Shown: piece by piece, positions 1-8,846 of the stretch
Layout: each line of letters opens with the position of its first letter
Position numbering within the stretch: position 1 is the first letter of the stretch
NCBI RefSeq assembly: GCF_001907195.1
Contig: NZ_LVWA01000004.1
Location: 248,001-312,000, forward strand
Source of the DNA: Pontibacter flavimaris
Lineage (GTDB): Bacteria; Bacteroidota; Bacteroidia; Cytophagales; Hymenobacteraceae
Direction of reading: 5' to 3'
Length of the DNA: 64,000 bases
The notes under the pieces: generated by a model
Databases searched by the model: none
What the model was told of the DNA's origin: nothing
What the model saw: the letters and a program-made list of their open reading frames with translations, nothing else
Translations under genes and position numbers: made by a program

Positions 1-30
1 GTCGACAACAAGACCGTGGCGATGATCTAG
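1..30 (+). CDS. 3' end of an unidentified protein (partial)
   Basis: Frame 1 of the first 30 bases reads nine codons (V-D-N-K-T-V-A-M-I) and a TAG stop. A strong intrinsic terminator on the same strand begins about 25 bases later, which fits the end of a plus-strand transcription unit. The visible peptide is too short to assign a family, so no function is offered. The frame is inferred only from the stop codon and the terminator position. Confidence 0.4.
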   Translation, partial: VDNKTVAMI

Positions 31-54
31 CGGAACAAGCTACCTGGAAACTAT

Positions 55-83
55 AAAAGCAGGGCCTCCACCCTGCTTTTTTC
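55..83 (+). terminator. Intrinsic terminator after the partial first gene
   Basis: A GC-rich hairpin (arms AAAGCAGGG and CCCTGCTTT, loop CCTCCA) runs directly into a run of six T on the plus strand. It closes the transcription unit entering from the left edge. Confidence 0.85.
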
Positions 84-220
84 TTGCCTCCTGGGCGCTC
101 CGGCTGGCGCGAACCCTGGCTTTAGCGCCCGCAAAGTATAAATCGCACGTATTTCCCTGCCTCTCCAAAAATTTTAGAAAGATTTTAAAGCAGGCAAGTA
201 GTTGTATTATAATCAGTTAC

Positions 221-451
221 GTCGTCCAGGGAGAGGCAATAGGGGAAAGCGGAAAATCTTTTCTGATTTTCCTTTTGAAAATGAAATCAAAGGGGTAATT
301 TTGCACCCGAATTGAGAGAGACACTATATCGGAAGGCTAATATAGTTACGGATTATTGTAACGTGCAAGCGCTGCTCTGGTTTTTTTGAAAAGTTTTTTC
401 AGTGGTCTGACATCAATTCTGCGAGCCAGCGTTATAAATACGCCTGGCGAC
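221..451 (+). ncRNA. Candidate structured RNA, family unknown
   Basis: This spacer has no plausible ORF but folds well. The outer stem pairs 221-230 (GTCG, bulged T, CCAGG) with 443-451 (CCTGGCGAC). Inside it are a perfect 8-bp hairpin at 251-272 (GGAAAATC/GATTTTCC) and a closed junction at 301-368 (TTGCAC/GTGCAA). That junction holds two further hairpins, at about 331-354 (ACTATAT/ATATAGT) and 355-362 (GTTAC/GTAAC). A fourth stem pairs 368-377 with 423-433 (AGCGCTGCTC/GAGCCAGCGTT, one bulge, one G-U pair). The G-U pair works only in plus-strand RNA. A terminator at 526-557 would end a plus-strand transcript. It lacks recognisable tmRNA, RNase P or SRP signatures. A 6S-like role is possible, but the multi-branched fold does not look typical. 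I found no clear TAnnTTTG promoter. Confidence 0.45.
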
Positions 452-525
452 TCCGGAAAGAAGTAAGTTTACTAAAGATAAGGTTAGATAAAGTTTAGAT
501 TAGTTTAGTTTGTTTTAAGGTGAGA

Positions 526-562
526 GAAAGCCCCGTCATTAAATGGCGGGGCTTTTCTCATT
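526..562 (+). terminator. Terminator hairpin, possibly bidirectional
   Basis: Arms AAAGCCCCG (527-535) and CGGGGCTTT (547-555) are followed by a T-rich stretch on the plus strand. It would end the RNA candidate to its left and may also serve the minus-strand membrane-protein gene ending at 571. Confidence 0.75.
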
Positions 563-570
563 TTTATACT

Positions 571-1029
571 TTATACTTCATCCTTTACCAACAGCCAACC
601 GGTAAGCACCGCCAACGGGATAAGCGCCAACAGCAGCTTGAGTACCACGGCCGGCGCCGCTGTGCCGGAATTCCAGGAGCCTTTGCTGAACGTATAGCGG
701 GCGCTCACCACCAGGCTCAGAAAGGCCAGCACGGCCAGCACCGCGTGTACCACCTGCAGCACCTGCGGTGCGTTAACGCTGGCATCCCACACCCGCAGCC
801 CCACGCGCACCAGCCACGGCACCATGGCCAGCGAGCACAGCAGGGCCAGCAGCGTGCCCACCTTTATCCGGAACAGCGTGACCCACGAAGCCATACTGAA
901 CAGGACCATGCCCGACAGCAGCGCCACATCGGAGTACACATTGTGCGGCACCGACACATAGCCCCTGAAGAAAAGTATAACCGTTGCCATGGCAACACCC
1001 GTGAGAAAGTATAGCAGATACCGCGTCAT
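571..1029 (-). CDS. Small integral membrane protein, unknown function
   Basis: The 152-residue product is almost entirely hydrophobic. It has about four or five predicted membrane segments (roughly residues 5-21, 33-53, 57-76, 88-108 and 127-147) and short charged loops. The start is an ATG. I recognise no domain and offer no function. It stands alone between the RNA candidate and a divergent ABC exporter. Several AAGTATA motifs lie at its 5' end (around 972 and 1012) and between it and the next gene. Confidence 0.75.
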   Translation of the reverse strand: MTRYLLYFLTGVAMATVILFFRGYVSVPHNVYSDVALLSGMVLFSMASWVTLFRIKVGTLLALLCSLAMVPWLVRVGLRVWDASVNAPQVLQVVHAVLAVLAFLSLVVSARYTFSKGSWNSGTAAPAVVLKLLLALIPLAVLTGWLLVKDEV

Positions 1030-1162
1030 ATAGGAGTATCATACTATGAAAAGGCTGTTTCGGATACTGGGGACGGGGTGAAAAGTATAAAGGAACAGCT
1101 CTGCCTAAACAAAACCCCCTGCCGCCTGTATAGCTATATGGCCCAAAGCCGAAAGTATAAGT

Positions 1163-3013
1163 ATGAATAAAGAGCGAAAAGGAACGAGAGACACGATAAA
1201 CCAACAAGAAAAAAAGAGCCTGCGCGAGCAGATGGGGGCGCTGAAGAACCTGCCCAAGTTCTTCCGGCTGATCTGGGAGACGAGCCCGCGCCTGACGATT
1301 GCCAACCTGCTGCTGCGCCTGGTGAAGTCCGCTTTGCCGCTGGCCATGCTGTACGTGGGCAAACTCATCATTGATGAGGTGATCCGGCTGATAGACGTAA
1401 CCGGCGAGCAAAACCTGACCTACCTCTGGACGCTGGTGGCGCTGGAACTGGGCCTGGCTATACTTTCGGATTTAATTAACCGGGGTATTACGCTGGTGGA
1501 CAGCCTGCTGGGCGATTTGTTCTCGAACCGCACTTCGATAACGCTTATTGAACATGCCGCCAAGCTGGACCTGGCGCAGTTCGAGGATGCCACCTTTTAC
1601 GATAAACTGGAGCGGGCACGAAGGCAGACCGTGACGCGGGTGGTGCTCATGTCGCAGGTGCTCTCGCAGCTGCAGGATATTGTTACCATCGGCTTTCTGG
1701 CTGTTGGTTTGATTGCCTTCAACCCCTGGCTTATAGGTATACTTTTAGTAGCGGTAATCCCTTCCTTCCTGGGTGAGACGCACTTTAACGAGCGCAGCTA
1801 CTCCCTCTCCCGCTCCTGGACGCCCGAGCGCCGCGAGCTGGATTACCTCCGCTACATCGGCGCCTCCGACGAAACGGCCAAGGAGATCAAGACCTTTAAC
1901 CTCTCCGGCTTCCTGGCAAAGCGTTTTAAGGAACTATCGGATAAGTATTACCTGCTCAACAAGAACCTCACCGTCCGGCGGGCAGTCTGGGGCAGTGCGC
2001 TCTCCTCGCTGGGCACCCTGGCTTACTACGGGGCCTACATTTTTATACTTTCCGCCACGGTAGCCGGCGCCATCACGGTGGGTAGCCTCACCTTTCTGGC
2101 CGGATCGTTCAGCAACATGCGGGGGCTGCTGCAGGGCATCATGACGCGCTTCTCCCAGATAACAGAGAGTGCCTTATACTTGCAGGACCTGTTCGATTTC
2201 CTGGAGCTGCAGCCGCAGATCACGCCGCCCGCCAACCCGCTGCCGCTGCCACGGCCCATCCGGCAGGGCTTTACATTTGAGGAAGTCGGGTTCAAGTACC
2301 ACAACTCGGAAAAATGGGCCGTGCGGCACCTGTCGTTCCATTTGATGGCTGGCGAGAAACTGGCGCTGGTGGGCGAGAACGGGGCCGGAAAAACCACGCT
2401 GGTGAAGCTGCTGGCCCGGCTGTACGAACCCACCGAGGGGCGTATACTGTTAGACGGAATTGACCTGCGCGAGTATGACCTGAACGACCTGCGTCACCAG
2501 GTCGGCATCATTTTCCAGGATTACGTGCGCTTCCAGATGACGGCCTCCGACAACATCGCCATCGGCCAGATCAGCAACATCTCAGACAAGGAGCGTATTC
2601 AGGGCTCCGCCCACAAAAGCCTGGCCGATCTGGTGATCCAGCGCCTACCGGACAAGTATGAGCAGGTGCTGGGCAAGCGCTTTAACAAAGGCGTGGAGCT
2701 GTCGGGGGGCGAGTGGCAGAAGGTGGCTTTGGCCCGTGCCTACATGCGCGATGCGCAGTTGCTCATACTGGACGAACCGACCTCGGCCCTGGACGCCCGC
2801 GCCGAGCACGAGGTGTTCCTGCGCTTCTCAGAGCTGATCGAGGGCCGCACCGCCGTGCTCATCTCCCACCGCTTCTCCACCGTGCGCATGGCCGACCGCA
2901 TCCTGTTTCTGGAGCAGGGGCAGCTAAAGGAACTGGGCACGCATGAGGAGCTGCTGGCGCAAAACGGCAAGTATGCCGAGCTGTTCCACCTGCAGGCGAA
3001 GGGGTATTTGTAA
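1163..3013 (+). CDS. ABC transporter, fused permease and ATPase (type I exporter)
   Basis: The 616-residue half-transporter has an N-terminal six-helix transmembrane region (about residues 40-335) followed by an ATPase domain. The Walker A is GENGAGKT at about 404-411, the signature LSGGE at about 513-517, and the Walker B LLILDEP at about 533-539, with a D-loop SALD and an H-loop histidine (LISHRFS). Such proteins usually dimerise and export lipids, peptides or drugs, but the substrate cannot be read from the sequence. The start ATG lies directly after overlapping AAGTATA/AAGTATG motifs, with no clear Shine-Dalgarno. It converges on the DUF1080 gene with only 24 bases between them. Confidence 0.95.
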   Translation: MNKERKGTRDTINQQEKKSLREQMGALKNLPKFFRLIWETSPRLTIANLLLRLVKSALPLAMLYVGKLIIDEVIRLIDVTGEQNLTYLWTLVALELGLAILSDLINRGITLVDSLLGDLFSNRTSITLIEHAAKLDLAQFEDATFYDKLERARRQTVTRVVLMSQVLSQLQDIVTIGFLAVGLIAFNPWLIGILLVAVIPSFLGETHFNERSYSLSRSWTPERRELDYLRYIGASDETAKEIKTFNLSGFLAKRFKELSDKYYLLNKNLTVRRAVWGSALSSLGTLAYYGAYIFILSATVAGAITVGSLTFLAGSFSNMRGLLQGIMTRFSQITESALYLQDLFDFLELQPQITPPANPLPLPRPIRQGFTFEEVGFKYHNSEKWAVRHLSFHLMAGEKLALVGENGAGKTTLVKLLARLYEPTEGRILLDGIDLREYDLNDLRHQVGIIFQDYVRFQMTASDNIAIGQISNISDKERIQGSAHKSLADLVIQRLPDKYEQVLGKRFNKGVELSGGEWQKVALARAYMRDAQLLILDEPTSALDARAEHEVFLRFSELIEGRTAVLISHRFSTVRMADRILFLEQGQLKELGTHEELLAQNGKYAELFHLQAKGYL

Positions 3014-3037
3014 GTCGGCTATACTTTAAAACAGATG

Positions 3038-3907
3038 TTATTTACGTCCCGCTAAGGGCTTTGCCGCCCCATGCTTATCCAGCTCCCTGATCTCCACCTT
3101 TCGGAAGTCGATGGCCTGGCCCTCGCTTTGCAGGGCGATAAAGCCTTCGCTTAGCAGCTTACCGTCTTGTTTTAGGACCGGATCGAAGTTATTGACCACA
3201 CCGCCGCCAATCTGCGGCTTGGTGTACTGCAGCACGGTATCGCCGTTGATGATATGTTTCACCAGCGAATCTCCCAACACGATAAGCTCCGCCCGTACCC
3301 ACTCGTCTATGCCGTAGGTTTTAGAGCTGGAATTGATGCAATGTACAGGGGCTATCTCTCCTTCAAACACCACCTCTGTGCCCGGCGAGCACATATTGCC
3401 CGTGGGGCGAGGCTTGCCATCTTCGAGTGCCGCCAGAAACTGCATCTCCACCGAAATGGGCCAGTCCTGCTCGCGCGGCATGGTTCTCGGGTCCTGGGAG
3501 TGGAACATGACACCGCTGTTCCGTTTTGTGTACCCAGGAGCATCTTGCTGCCATTCATCCACAAAACGGTACTCTACCACCAGGTGGTAACGGGAAAACG
3601 GCTGCTTGTAATACAGGTGCCCAAACTGATCGTTAAAGTCGCCATACTGGTCATAGCGCACTTTCAGTATCCCATCCTCTACCCTGAACGTGTTGCCGAA
3701 GTTCTCCCCCACCTCGTGGTGATGGATCTTCACCATCCAATCGTCCATGTCTTTCCCATTGAAAAGAGACACCCATTCCGCTTCTTTCTCTACAGTATCA
3801 GTGTTTGACTGTTCCGGTGCTGATGGTGTACAGGCCATCAACAGGAAGGGGAACATCCACATGATGCGGCTAGCCGCGTGTTTCCAAAGGGTAATTTCTC
3901 TTGACAT
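3038..3907 (-). CDS. DUF1080 (3-keto-disaccharide hydrolase-like) lipoprotein
   Basis: The 289-residue product begins with a lipoprotein signal peptide whose lipobox ends at Cys26 (LLMAC). The mature part is a jelly-roll domain opened by FNGKDMDDW and carrying the family's GVMFHSQ and EMQFL strands, typical of DUF1080. Family members are laminarinase-like beta-sandwich proteins, some reported to cleave 3-keto-glycosides in the periplasm or on the cell surface. That activity is inferred here, not shown. No sugar-utilisation genes sit beside it, so the physiological substrate is unknown. Confidence 0.88.
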   Translation of the reverse strand: MSREITLWKHAASRIMWMFPFLLMACTPSAPEQSNTDTVEKEAEWVSLFNGKDMDDWMVKIHHHEVGENFGNTFRVEDGILKVRYDQYGDFNDQFGHLYYKQPFSRYHLVVEYRFVDEWQQDAPGYTKRNSGVMFHSQDPRTMPREQDWPISVEMQFLAALEDGKPRPTGNMCSPGTEVVFEGEIAPVHCINSSSKTYGIDEWVRAELIVLGDSLVKHIINGDTVLQYTKPQIGGGVVNNFDPVLKQDGKLLSEGFIALQSEGQAIDFRKVEIRELDKHGAAKPLAGRK

Positions 3908-4025
3908 GGTGTAAGCTTGGAAGAAGGTATGAAGTAAACCATGGCCGGCTATACTTTCGCGCGGCCTCTGATCTGCTAAGATAGGTAGCTTCTGTTACAT
4001 TTGCCCTACGTATCCCTTCAACATC

Positions 4026-4041
4026 CTCTCCACGTGGAACA
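4026..4041. promoter_or_regulatory. Degenerate parS-like site
   Basis: The sequence CTCTCCACGTGGAACA matches the parS form TGTTCCACGTGGAACA at 13 of 16 positions: one perfect half and one degraded half. It lies just outside the 3' end of the SLC13 gene. It is much weaker than the perfect site at 32922 and may be chance. Confidence 0.25.
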
Positions 4042-4048
4042 TCCCGTG

Positions 4049-5827
4049 TCAGAAGGGGAAGAAGTATGGGATGATGAGCGAGGCGAGCAGCCAGAGCAGC
4101 AGGTTGAGCGGGGTGCCCACTTTGAGGTAATCGGAGAAGCGGTAATTGCCGGGGCTATAGATCATGGTGTTGGTCTGGTAACCCACCGGAGTCATGAAGC
4201 TGAGCGAGGCGGCATAGGCCACCGCCATGATAAACGGCCGCTCGCTCACGCCCAGTTCCTGGGCCGTTACAATGGCAATGGGCGCCAGCAGGGCTGCCGT
4301 GGCGTTGTTCGACATAAAGTTGGTGGTCATGAAGGTGATGAAGAAGAACGCCGAGAGCAGCACGTGCGGGCCATGTTCGCCCGCCCCAAGTATAAGGTAT
4401 TCGGCCAGCAGTTTGGCGGCGCCTGTCTTCTCCAGCGCGGCCCCCATCGAGAGCACGCCCCCCAGCATAAAGATCACCTTCCAATCGATGGCGTTGTAGG
4501 CTTCCTTCGGCTTTATGCACCCAAAAATCACCAGTACCACCGCCCCTACCATCGCGCTCAGCACAATGGGCACCAGCCCCGTGGCCGCCGCCAGCACCAC
4601 TCCCACGCTTATCAGCAGCACAGGCACTATCTTAGTGTAGTCAAAGTTGCTGCGCACGGTTTGGGAGATGATGAGGATATCATTGTTCTGCCGGAGCTTC
4701 TCGGCTTGGTCGCTGTTAGCGGCTATCAGCAGCACGTCGCCGGCAGAGAGCTTTACGTGGGCCAGCCTGTCGTGCACGATCTCGTCGCGATGGCGGATGG
4801 CCAGCACGGAGGCGCCATAGTTGTAGGCCCGGAAGTTAAGCTCCTTCAGCGATTTGCCCCCCATGTAGGAGTTCGGGGTAACGATGGCCTCATAGAGCAT
4901 GCTGTCGTACATACCCACGTCCTCGTCCCGGAACCTGCGCTCCGACTTAAGGATAACCCCCTGCTGCTGCTTCAGCTTTTTGAGCTTCTCCACGCCAATG
5001 CGCACCTTCAGCACATCGTTGGCCCTAAGTATGAGTGCCGGGAACACCTGCAGCCGCTCCTTCTCGCGCAGCACCTGCATTACCTCTATATCCAGGTCGC
5101 GCACCAGGCTGGAGCGCTGCAGCGGCACCCCCACCAGCGGCGAGTTAGGCAGCAGCACGATCTCGGTCAGGTAATCCCCCAGGTTAAACTCCTCCGAAAG
5201 GCTTTCGGTGTGCTTACGGTCGGGCAGCAGGTGGCGGCCCAGCAAAAACATGTACACGACACCGACCACCAGAAAGATGATGCCGGCTGGCAGGAACTCA
5301 AACATACGAAGCGGCTCCAGGCCCTGCGCCTGCGCAATACCACTTACCAGTATGTTGGTGGAAGTGCCGATAAGGGTGCAAATGCCGCCGAGCAACGCCC
5401 CGAAGCTGAGCGGGATAAGCAGCTTGGCGGGACTTACGCGGATGTCCCTGCTCACCTGGATCACGACAGGCATAAGGAGGGCAACCACAGCGGTATCGTT
5501 TATGAAGGCAGACAGTGCCCCCGAGATCAGCATGAGCGCCAGCAGGCACAGCAGGTAGCTATTGCGGCCTATGCGCGTAAGACTCGTTCCCACGCTGTTC
5601 AGAACGCCGGATTTGAAGATGGCGGAACTGATGATGAACATGGCGCCGACGGTGATGGTGGCGGGGTTGCTGAAGCCGGCGAAGCCCTCGGCGGGGGTAA
5701 GTATGCCCGTCACCATAAAAAGGACCATGGTCAGGAGGGCGACGGTGTCCATAGAGAGCCGGTCGGTTACAAAAAGTATAACCGCCAGCAGAATGATCCC
5801 TAACACAATCCCTATCTCAACGGTCAT
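4049..5827 (-). CDS. SLC13/DASS-family transporter with two TrkA-C domains
   Basis: The 592-residue protein has an N-terminal half-permease (about residues 4-195), a cytoplasmic insert with two consecutive RCK_C/TrkA-C modules (about 210-290 and 305-385), and a C-terminal half-permease (about 395-590). The paired SNPATITVGAMF / INDTAVVALLMP and TTNFMSNNATAALLAP segments are the repeated hairpin-like motifs of the DASS family. The family imports sulfate, phosphate or dicarboxylates with sodium. The RCK_C insert suggests ligand regulation and is common in putative sulfate permeases. No sulfate-assimilation genes are nearby. A 600-codon antisense ORF over this gene is a composition artefact. Confidence 0.9.
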   Translation of the reverse strand: MTVEIGIVLGIILLAVILFVTDRLSMDTVALLTMVLFMVTGILTPAEGFAGFSNPATITVGAMFIISSAIFKSGVLNSVGTSLTRIGRNSYLLCLLALMLISGALSAFINDTAVVALLMPVVIQVSRDIRVSPAKLLIPLSFGALLGGICTLIGTSTNILVSGIAQAQGLEPLRMFEFLPAGIIFLVVGVVYMFLLGRHLLPDRKHTESLSEEFNLGDYLTEIVLLPNSPLVGVPLQRSSLVRDLDIEVMQVLREKERLQVFPALILRANDVLKVRIGVEKLKKLKQQQGVILKSERRFRDEDVGMYDSMLYEAIVTPNSYMGGKSLKELNFRAYNYGASVLAIRHRDEIVHDRLAHVKLSAGDVLLIAANSDQAEKLRQNNDILIISQTVRSNFDYTKIVPVLLISVGVVLAAATGLVPIVLSAMVGAVVLVIFGCIKPKEAYNAIDWKVIFMLGGVLSMGAALEKTGAAKLLAEYLILGAGEHGPHVLLSAFFFITFMTTNFMSNNATAALLAPIAIVTAQELGVSERPFIMAVAYAASLSFMTPVGYQTNTMIYSPGNYRFSDYLKVGTPLNLLLWLLASLIIPYFFPF

Positions 5828-5970
5828 AAAAAAGTATGATGTGCGGCAGGTGGGCAGGCTCCCGGCTTTATGGGAGAGCCGTTTTTGGGATTCTATAACT
5901 TGATATAGGGAGGTACGGTTACAGCGCCGGAACTTTTTATTTATCTGGCACCATGCATGTTATACTTCTG

Positions 5971-6423
5971 CTATTCGTTCAGCCACGCCTCGGCTTCGGA
6001 GTAGGAGGTGAAGCGTCTTGTGACCAGGTGGCTTTGATCGATGGTATCATTTACCTGCAGCGAGGCAATGCGGTCGGCGGGGTCTACGCAGGCGGCTCTC
6101 CGCAGCCCGGCTTCCTTCAGCAGGCCCAGAACCTCTATGTGCTTGCTCATAACCGCCTGCGGATGCGTGATCATGGTGCGCAGGTCGAGCAGCAGCGAAA
6201 ATCCACCGGGCTGCACCAGCGCGAGCGCCTTTTGCAGGTCGGGGAAGTATTCGGGTACCTGGCTCCTGTTTTTCCAAAAACCGAAAATATGGAGGTAAAC
6301 CCTGTTCCTGTGAGGCATGTAAAGCAACTCGTAGCACTTGTTCTGGGCTACCAGCAATTTAGAATTCTCTTGTGTTATGTTATTGTCGGTGCTTTGCATG
6401 GTCATACCTGATAGCATACGCAT
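5971..6423 (-). CDS. Conserved hypothetical, possible SpoIIAA/STAS-like fold
   Basis: The 150-residue soluble protein has the segment VYLHIFGFWKNR, a later LLLDLRTMITHP strand-loop, and a C-terminal SYSEAEAWLNE helix. This alternation resembles SpoIIAA-like or STAS-like proteins found alone in Cytophagales, but the match is from pattern memory only. Several in-frame ATGs (6423, 6417, 6405, 6399) could be the start. The upstream one is listed, and 6399 (MQSTDNN) is also plausible. No role is assigned. Confidence 0.65.
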   Translation of the reverse strand: MRMLSGMTMQSTDNNITQENSKLLVAQNKCYELLYMPHRNRVYLHIFGFWKNRSQVPEYFPDLQKALALVQPGGFSLLLDLRTMITHPQAVMSKHIEVLGLLKEAGLRRAACVDPADRIASLQVNDTIDQSHLVTRRFTSYSEAEAWLNE

Positions 6424-6541
6424 TCAGGGGCAACCTGCCTTATACTATCAAAGGGTAAAGTATGACTTATCTATCCTGCGACTAACTTAATCAACAGGTA
6501 GGAGGATCTTGAATTTAACTTGTGCGGGAATGAGGAGTAAA

Positions 6542-7006
6542 TCAACTGCGGATAAGGCCGCCCAGCCCGTGCACCACGCCGTTGCGGACCTGCAGGTTAG
6601 GGCGCTGTATCGGCACGCCGTTTATCAGCGCCTGGCCCTTTTTGCGGTAGACGGTGAGGCCGGTGGAACTACAGGCCGATTTCAGGGTTTTGCCCTCCTT
6701 CAGGTCCTGCTCCAGGTGTATGCCTCTCACGATGTGGCTCGAAAGGATGGCCCGCAGCCGCTCCGGCGATTCCCCGTTTATACTTTGCAGGGCACTCTCA
6801 GGTGGTGCAAAAAGCGTAATCGGCGCATCCCCGGACAACATAGGCGTTAAACCGGCTTTGGTGAGGAGGCCGGCCAGCACAGGGCGCTCCTGCACCAGGT
6901 ACTCCATCATAGGCCGGTTTTCCTGGGCCTGCCCCACCCGGCCCCATACGGCAAACAGTGCAATTAGCAGAAATCGTATGTATAGGTTATTTTGCGTCAG
7001 CGTCAT
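6542..7006 (-). CDS. Secreted single-domain fasciclin (FAS1) protein
   Basis: The 154-residue protein has a signal peptide (about residues 1-27, ending GQAQ) and one FAS1 domain. The conserved strand APITLFAPPESAL is followed by LSSHIVRGIHL and the C-terminal VRNGVVHGLGGLI segment, where FAS1 domains usually read NGVVHVID. FAS1 domains act in cell-surface adhesion. With one domain and no anchor, it is probably periplasmic or extracellular. The GLGGLI ending in place of HVID is a divergent terminus. Confidence 0.85.
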   Translation of the reverse strand: MTLTQNNLYIRFLLIALFAVWGRVGQAQENRPMMEYLVQERPVLAGLLTKAGLTPMLSGDAPITLFAPPESALQSINGESPERLRAILSSHIVRGIHLEQDLKEGKTLKSACSSTGLTVYRKKGQALINGVPIQRPNLQVRNGVVHGLGGLIRS

Positions 7007-7112
7007 GTTGTTAAGGGTAACATTCGCTTTATTATACGTAACCGGCCTTATAACAGCCGGATTCAGCTAAAACTTACCTGCCGCAAAAGTACAATTCCTG
7101 CCAGACGTTTCC

Positions 7113-7736
7113 TTAAAACATGCGCCAGTTGGCTATCTGCTGGAAAAAGCTCGGCAACGCGCTCGGCACCAGCGCCAGGCTCAGCAAAAACCCGAACAGG
7201 GCGCCGTACAGGTGGGCATCGTGGTTGATGTTGTCGCCCATGCGCTTGCCCGAGAAGTAAGAGTACATCATGTACAGCACCCCGAAGATAAAGCCCGGCA
7301 GGCACAGGAAGGCGAAAAGGCAGATATCCAGCGTGGGATAGAAAAGGATGCTGGAGAACACGATGCTGGCCACGCCGCCCGAAGCGCCCAAGGCGCGGTA
7401 AGGCGGGTCGTTGCGGTGCTTGAAGTAAGTGGGCACATCCGAGATAATAATGCCGCCCAGGTACACGAGCAAGTATAAAAGTATACCTGTGGTAGCGCCA
7501 TAAGCAGTCTTAAACACATACTCCACCACATCACCGAAGAAGAACAGCGTGAACATGTTGAACAGCAGGTGCGTAAAGTCGGCGTGCAGGAAGCCGGAAG
7601 TGAGGAAGCGGTACCAGGAGTTGTCGCGCTGCACGGCGTAGGGCTGGAAGATCCACTTGTGCATCAGGCCCTCGTTCTGCCAGGCGTACAGCGAAACGCC
7701 GACGGTGATAATGATCAGGATTATGGTAACGCTCAT
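7113..7736 (-). CDS. Rhomboid-family intramembrane serine protease
   Basis: The 207-residue protein has six or so membrane helices. The catalytic serine lies in ALGASGGVAS (GxSG motif) and the catalytic histidine in the last helix (NHDAHLYGALFG). The family's first-loop motif is seen in FLHADFTHLLFNMFTLFFFG. The ORF stays open upstream to 8069, but the true start is the ATG at 7736: the extension would overlap the divergent HAD gene and has no rhomboid character. A TATCTTTG promoter element lies at 7772-7779. The substrate is unknown. Confidence 0.93.
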   Translation of the reverse strand: MSVTIILIIITVGVSLYAWQNEGLMHKWIFQPYAVQRDNSWYRFLTSGFLHADFTHLLFNMFTLFFFGDVVEYVFKTAYGATTGILLYLLVYLGGIIISDVPTYFKHRNDPPYRALGASGGVASIVFSSILFYPTLDICLFAFLCLPGFIFGVLYMMYSYFSGKRMGDNINHDAHLYGALFGFLLSLALVPSALPSFFQQIANWRMF

Positions 7737-7771
7737 GGGGTAGTTTTGGGTGGGTGAATGTGTGTGATGGA

Positions 7772-7779
7772 CAAAGATA
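7772..7779 (-). promoter_or_regulatory. Bacteroidota -7 element for the rhomboid gene
   Basis: The minus strand reads TATCTTTG, matching TAnnTTTG, about 36 bases upstream of the ATG at 7736. The matching -33 TTTG is not obvious at the usual spacing. Confidence 0.5.
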
Positions 7780-7946
7780 AAAGACAAAGCCGTATGACAC
7801 CTACTAAATATTGCCGCTTTCGCTGCGTTTATACTTTGCAGGCCCCCGATACCGGCCCTGAAGTATAAAGGCCGATTCAGGCAAATATTGTTTATCTTAC
7901 CTCCCGGCCCCTTTTTATACTTGCCGGAAGGCACCAGAAACACCCT

Positions 7947-8618
7947 ATGGAAAAATTTGTAATCTTCGACATGGACGGCGTACTCGTGGACAGCGAGCCC
8001 ATCCACATGGAACTGGAAAGGCTGCTCTTCAGGCAGCTGAACATACAGGTATCCACCACGCTGCACCATACGTTCGTGGGTATGGCCCCCAAACGGGTAT
8101 GGGAAACCCTGATCCGGGAGTTCAGCCTATCCTATACGGTAGACGAGCTGTTCCAGCTTGAGAAGGAAGTGAAGCACGCCGAGCTGCAGACCCGGCAGAT
8201 CCAACACATCCCGGCGGTGGATACTCTGCTGGCTGCCTTAAAAGAGAACGGCTACCGCCTCTCCGTGGCCTCCTCCTCGCCCCACCTCATCATCGACCTG
8301 ATCCTGGAGAAACTGGGGTTCCGGCATTACTTCGACTTTGTGGTGAGCAGCGAGGACGTGCGCGACGGCAAACCATCGCCAGACATATTCCTGGAAGTGG
8401 CGCAGCGGTACCAGGTCTCCCCTGGTAAGTTTATCGTGATAGAGGACAGCAGCAACGGCGTAAAAGCCGCCAAAGCCGCCGGCATGAAGTGCATCGGCTA
8501 TAAATCTGCTAACTCCGGCAACCAGGACCTTTCTTTAGCCGATCTGGTAACCGAGGATTTCAGCAACCTTAGCCTGGAGGATTTCGAAAAGCTGCGCAAG
8601 GACGCTGCTAACGTATAA
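7947..8618 (+). CDS. HAD-superfamily phosphatase/phosphomutase-like
   Basis: The 223-residue protein shows all HAD motifs in order. Motif I is FDMDGVLVDSEP (about residues 6-17) with its two aspartates. Motif II is the serine in SVASSSPHL, motif III the lysine of DGKPSPDIFL, and motif IV IEDSSNGVKAA. The alpha-helical cap between motifs I and II is of the beta-phosphoglucomutase/phosphoglycolate-phosphatase type. It probably hydrolyses or isomerises a sugar phosphate, but neighbours give no clue to the substrate. It is divergent from the rhomboid gene. Confidence 0.9.
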   Translation: MEKFVIFDMDGVLVDSEPIHMELERLLFRQLNIQVSTTLHHTFVGMAPKRVWETLIREFSLSYTVDELFQLEKEVKHAELQTRQIQHIPAVDTLLAALKENGYRLSVASSSPHLIIDLILEKLGFRHYFDFVVSSEDVRDGKPSPDIFLEVAQRYQVSPGKFIVIEDSSNGVKAAKAAGMKCIGYKSANSGNQDLSLADLVTEDFSNLSLEDFEKLRKDAANV

Positions 8619-8655
8619 ACCGCTTTAACCGACGGGACCGTTTCCTTCTCTTTGC

Positions 8656-8780
8656 TTTGTCATCCTGAAAGTTGAAAATCCCGAACATGATTCGGGGGAT
8701 CTTGGTAGCAAGGTGTATAGGCTTAACCTCCGGGGGTAGGGGCCCTCTTTTTCCACCAAGTTTCTTAACAGAATGACAAA
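8656..8780. repeat. 125-bp inverted-repeat element, copy 1
   Basis: The ends are TTTGTCATCCTG and CAGAATGACAAA, an inverted pair matching at 11 of 12 bases. The interior shares GGATCTTGGTAG, GCTTAACCTCC and CCACCAAG-like blocks with a shorter element at 15270-15349. It encodes nothing, so it looks like a MITE or palindromic intergenic repeat. Confidence 0.7.
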
Positions 8781-8846
8781 AAGTAAGTATAATGCTACCT
8801 CACCGCCTCTAAGCACTGAAGTTTATACTTTGCAGTGCAGGTACAA

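Noticed and set aside
4001..5803. 600-codon plus-strand ORF over the SLC13 gene
   Set aside because: It is antisense to a clear transporter, rich in His/Gln/Arg as expected from GC-rich codon shadows, and has no domain.
5857..5886. Hairpin with plus-strand T-run between two minus-strand genes
   Set aside because: The pairing is imperfect and the T-run is on the wrong strand for the flanking genes.
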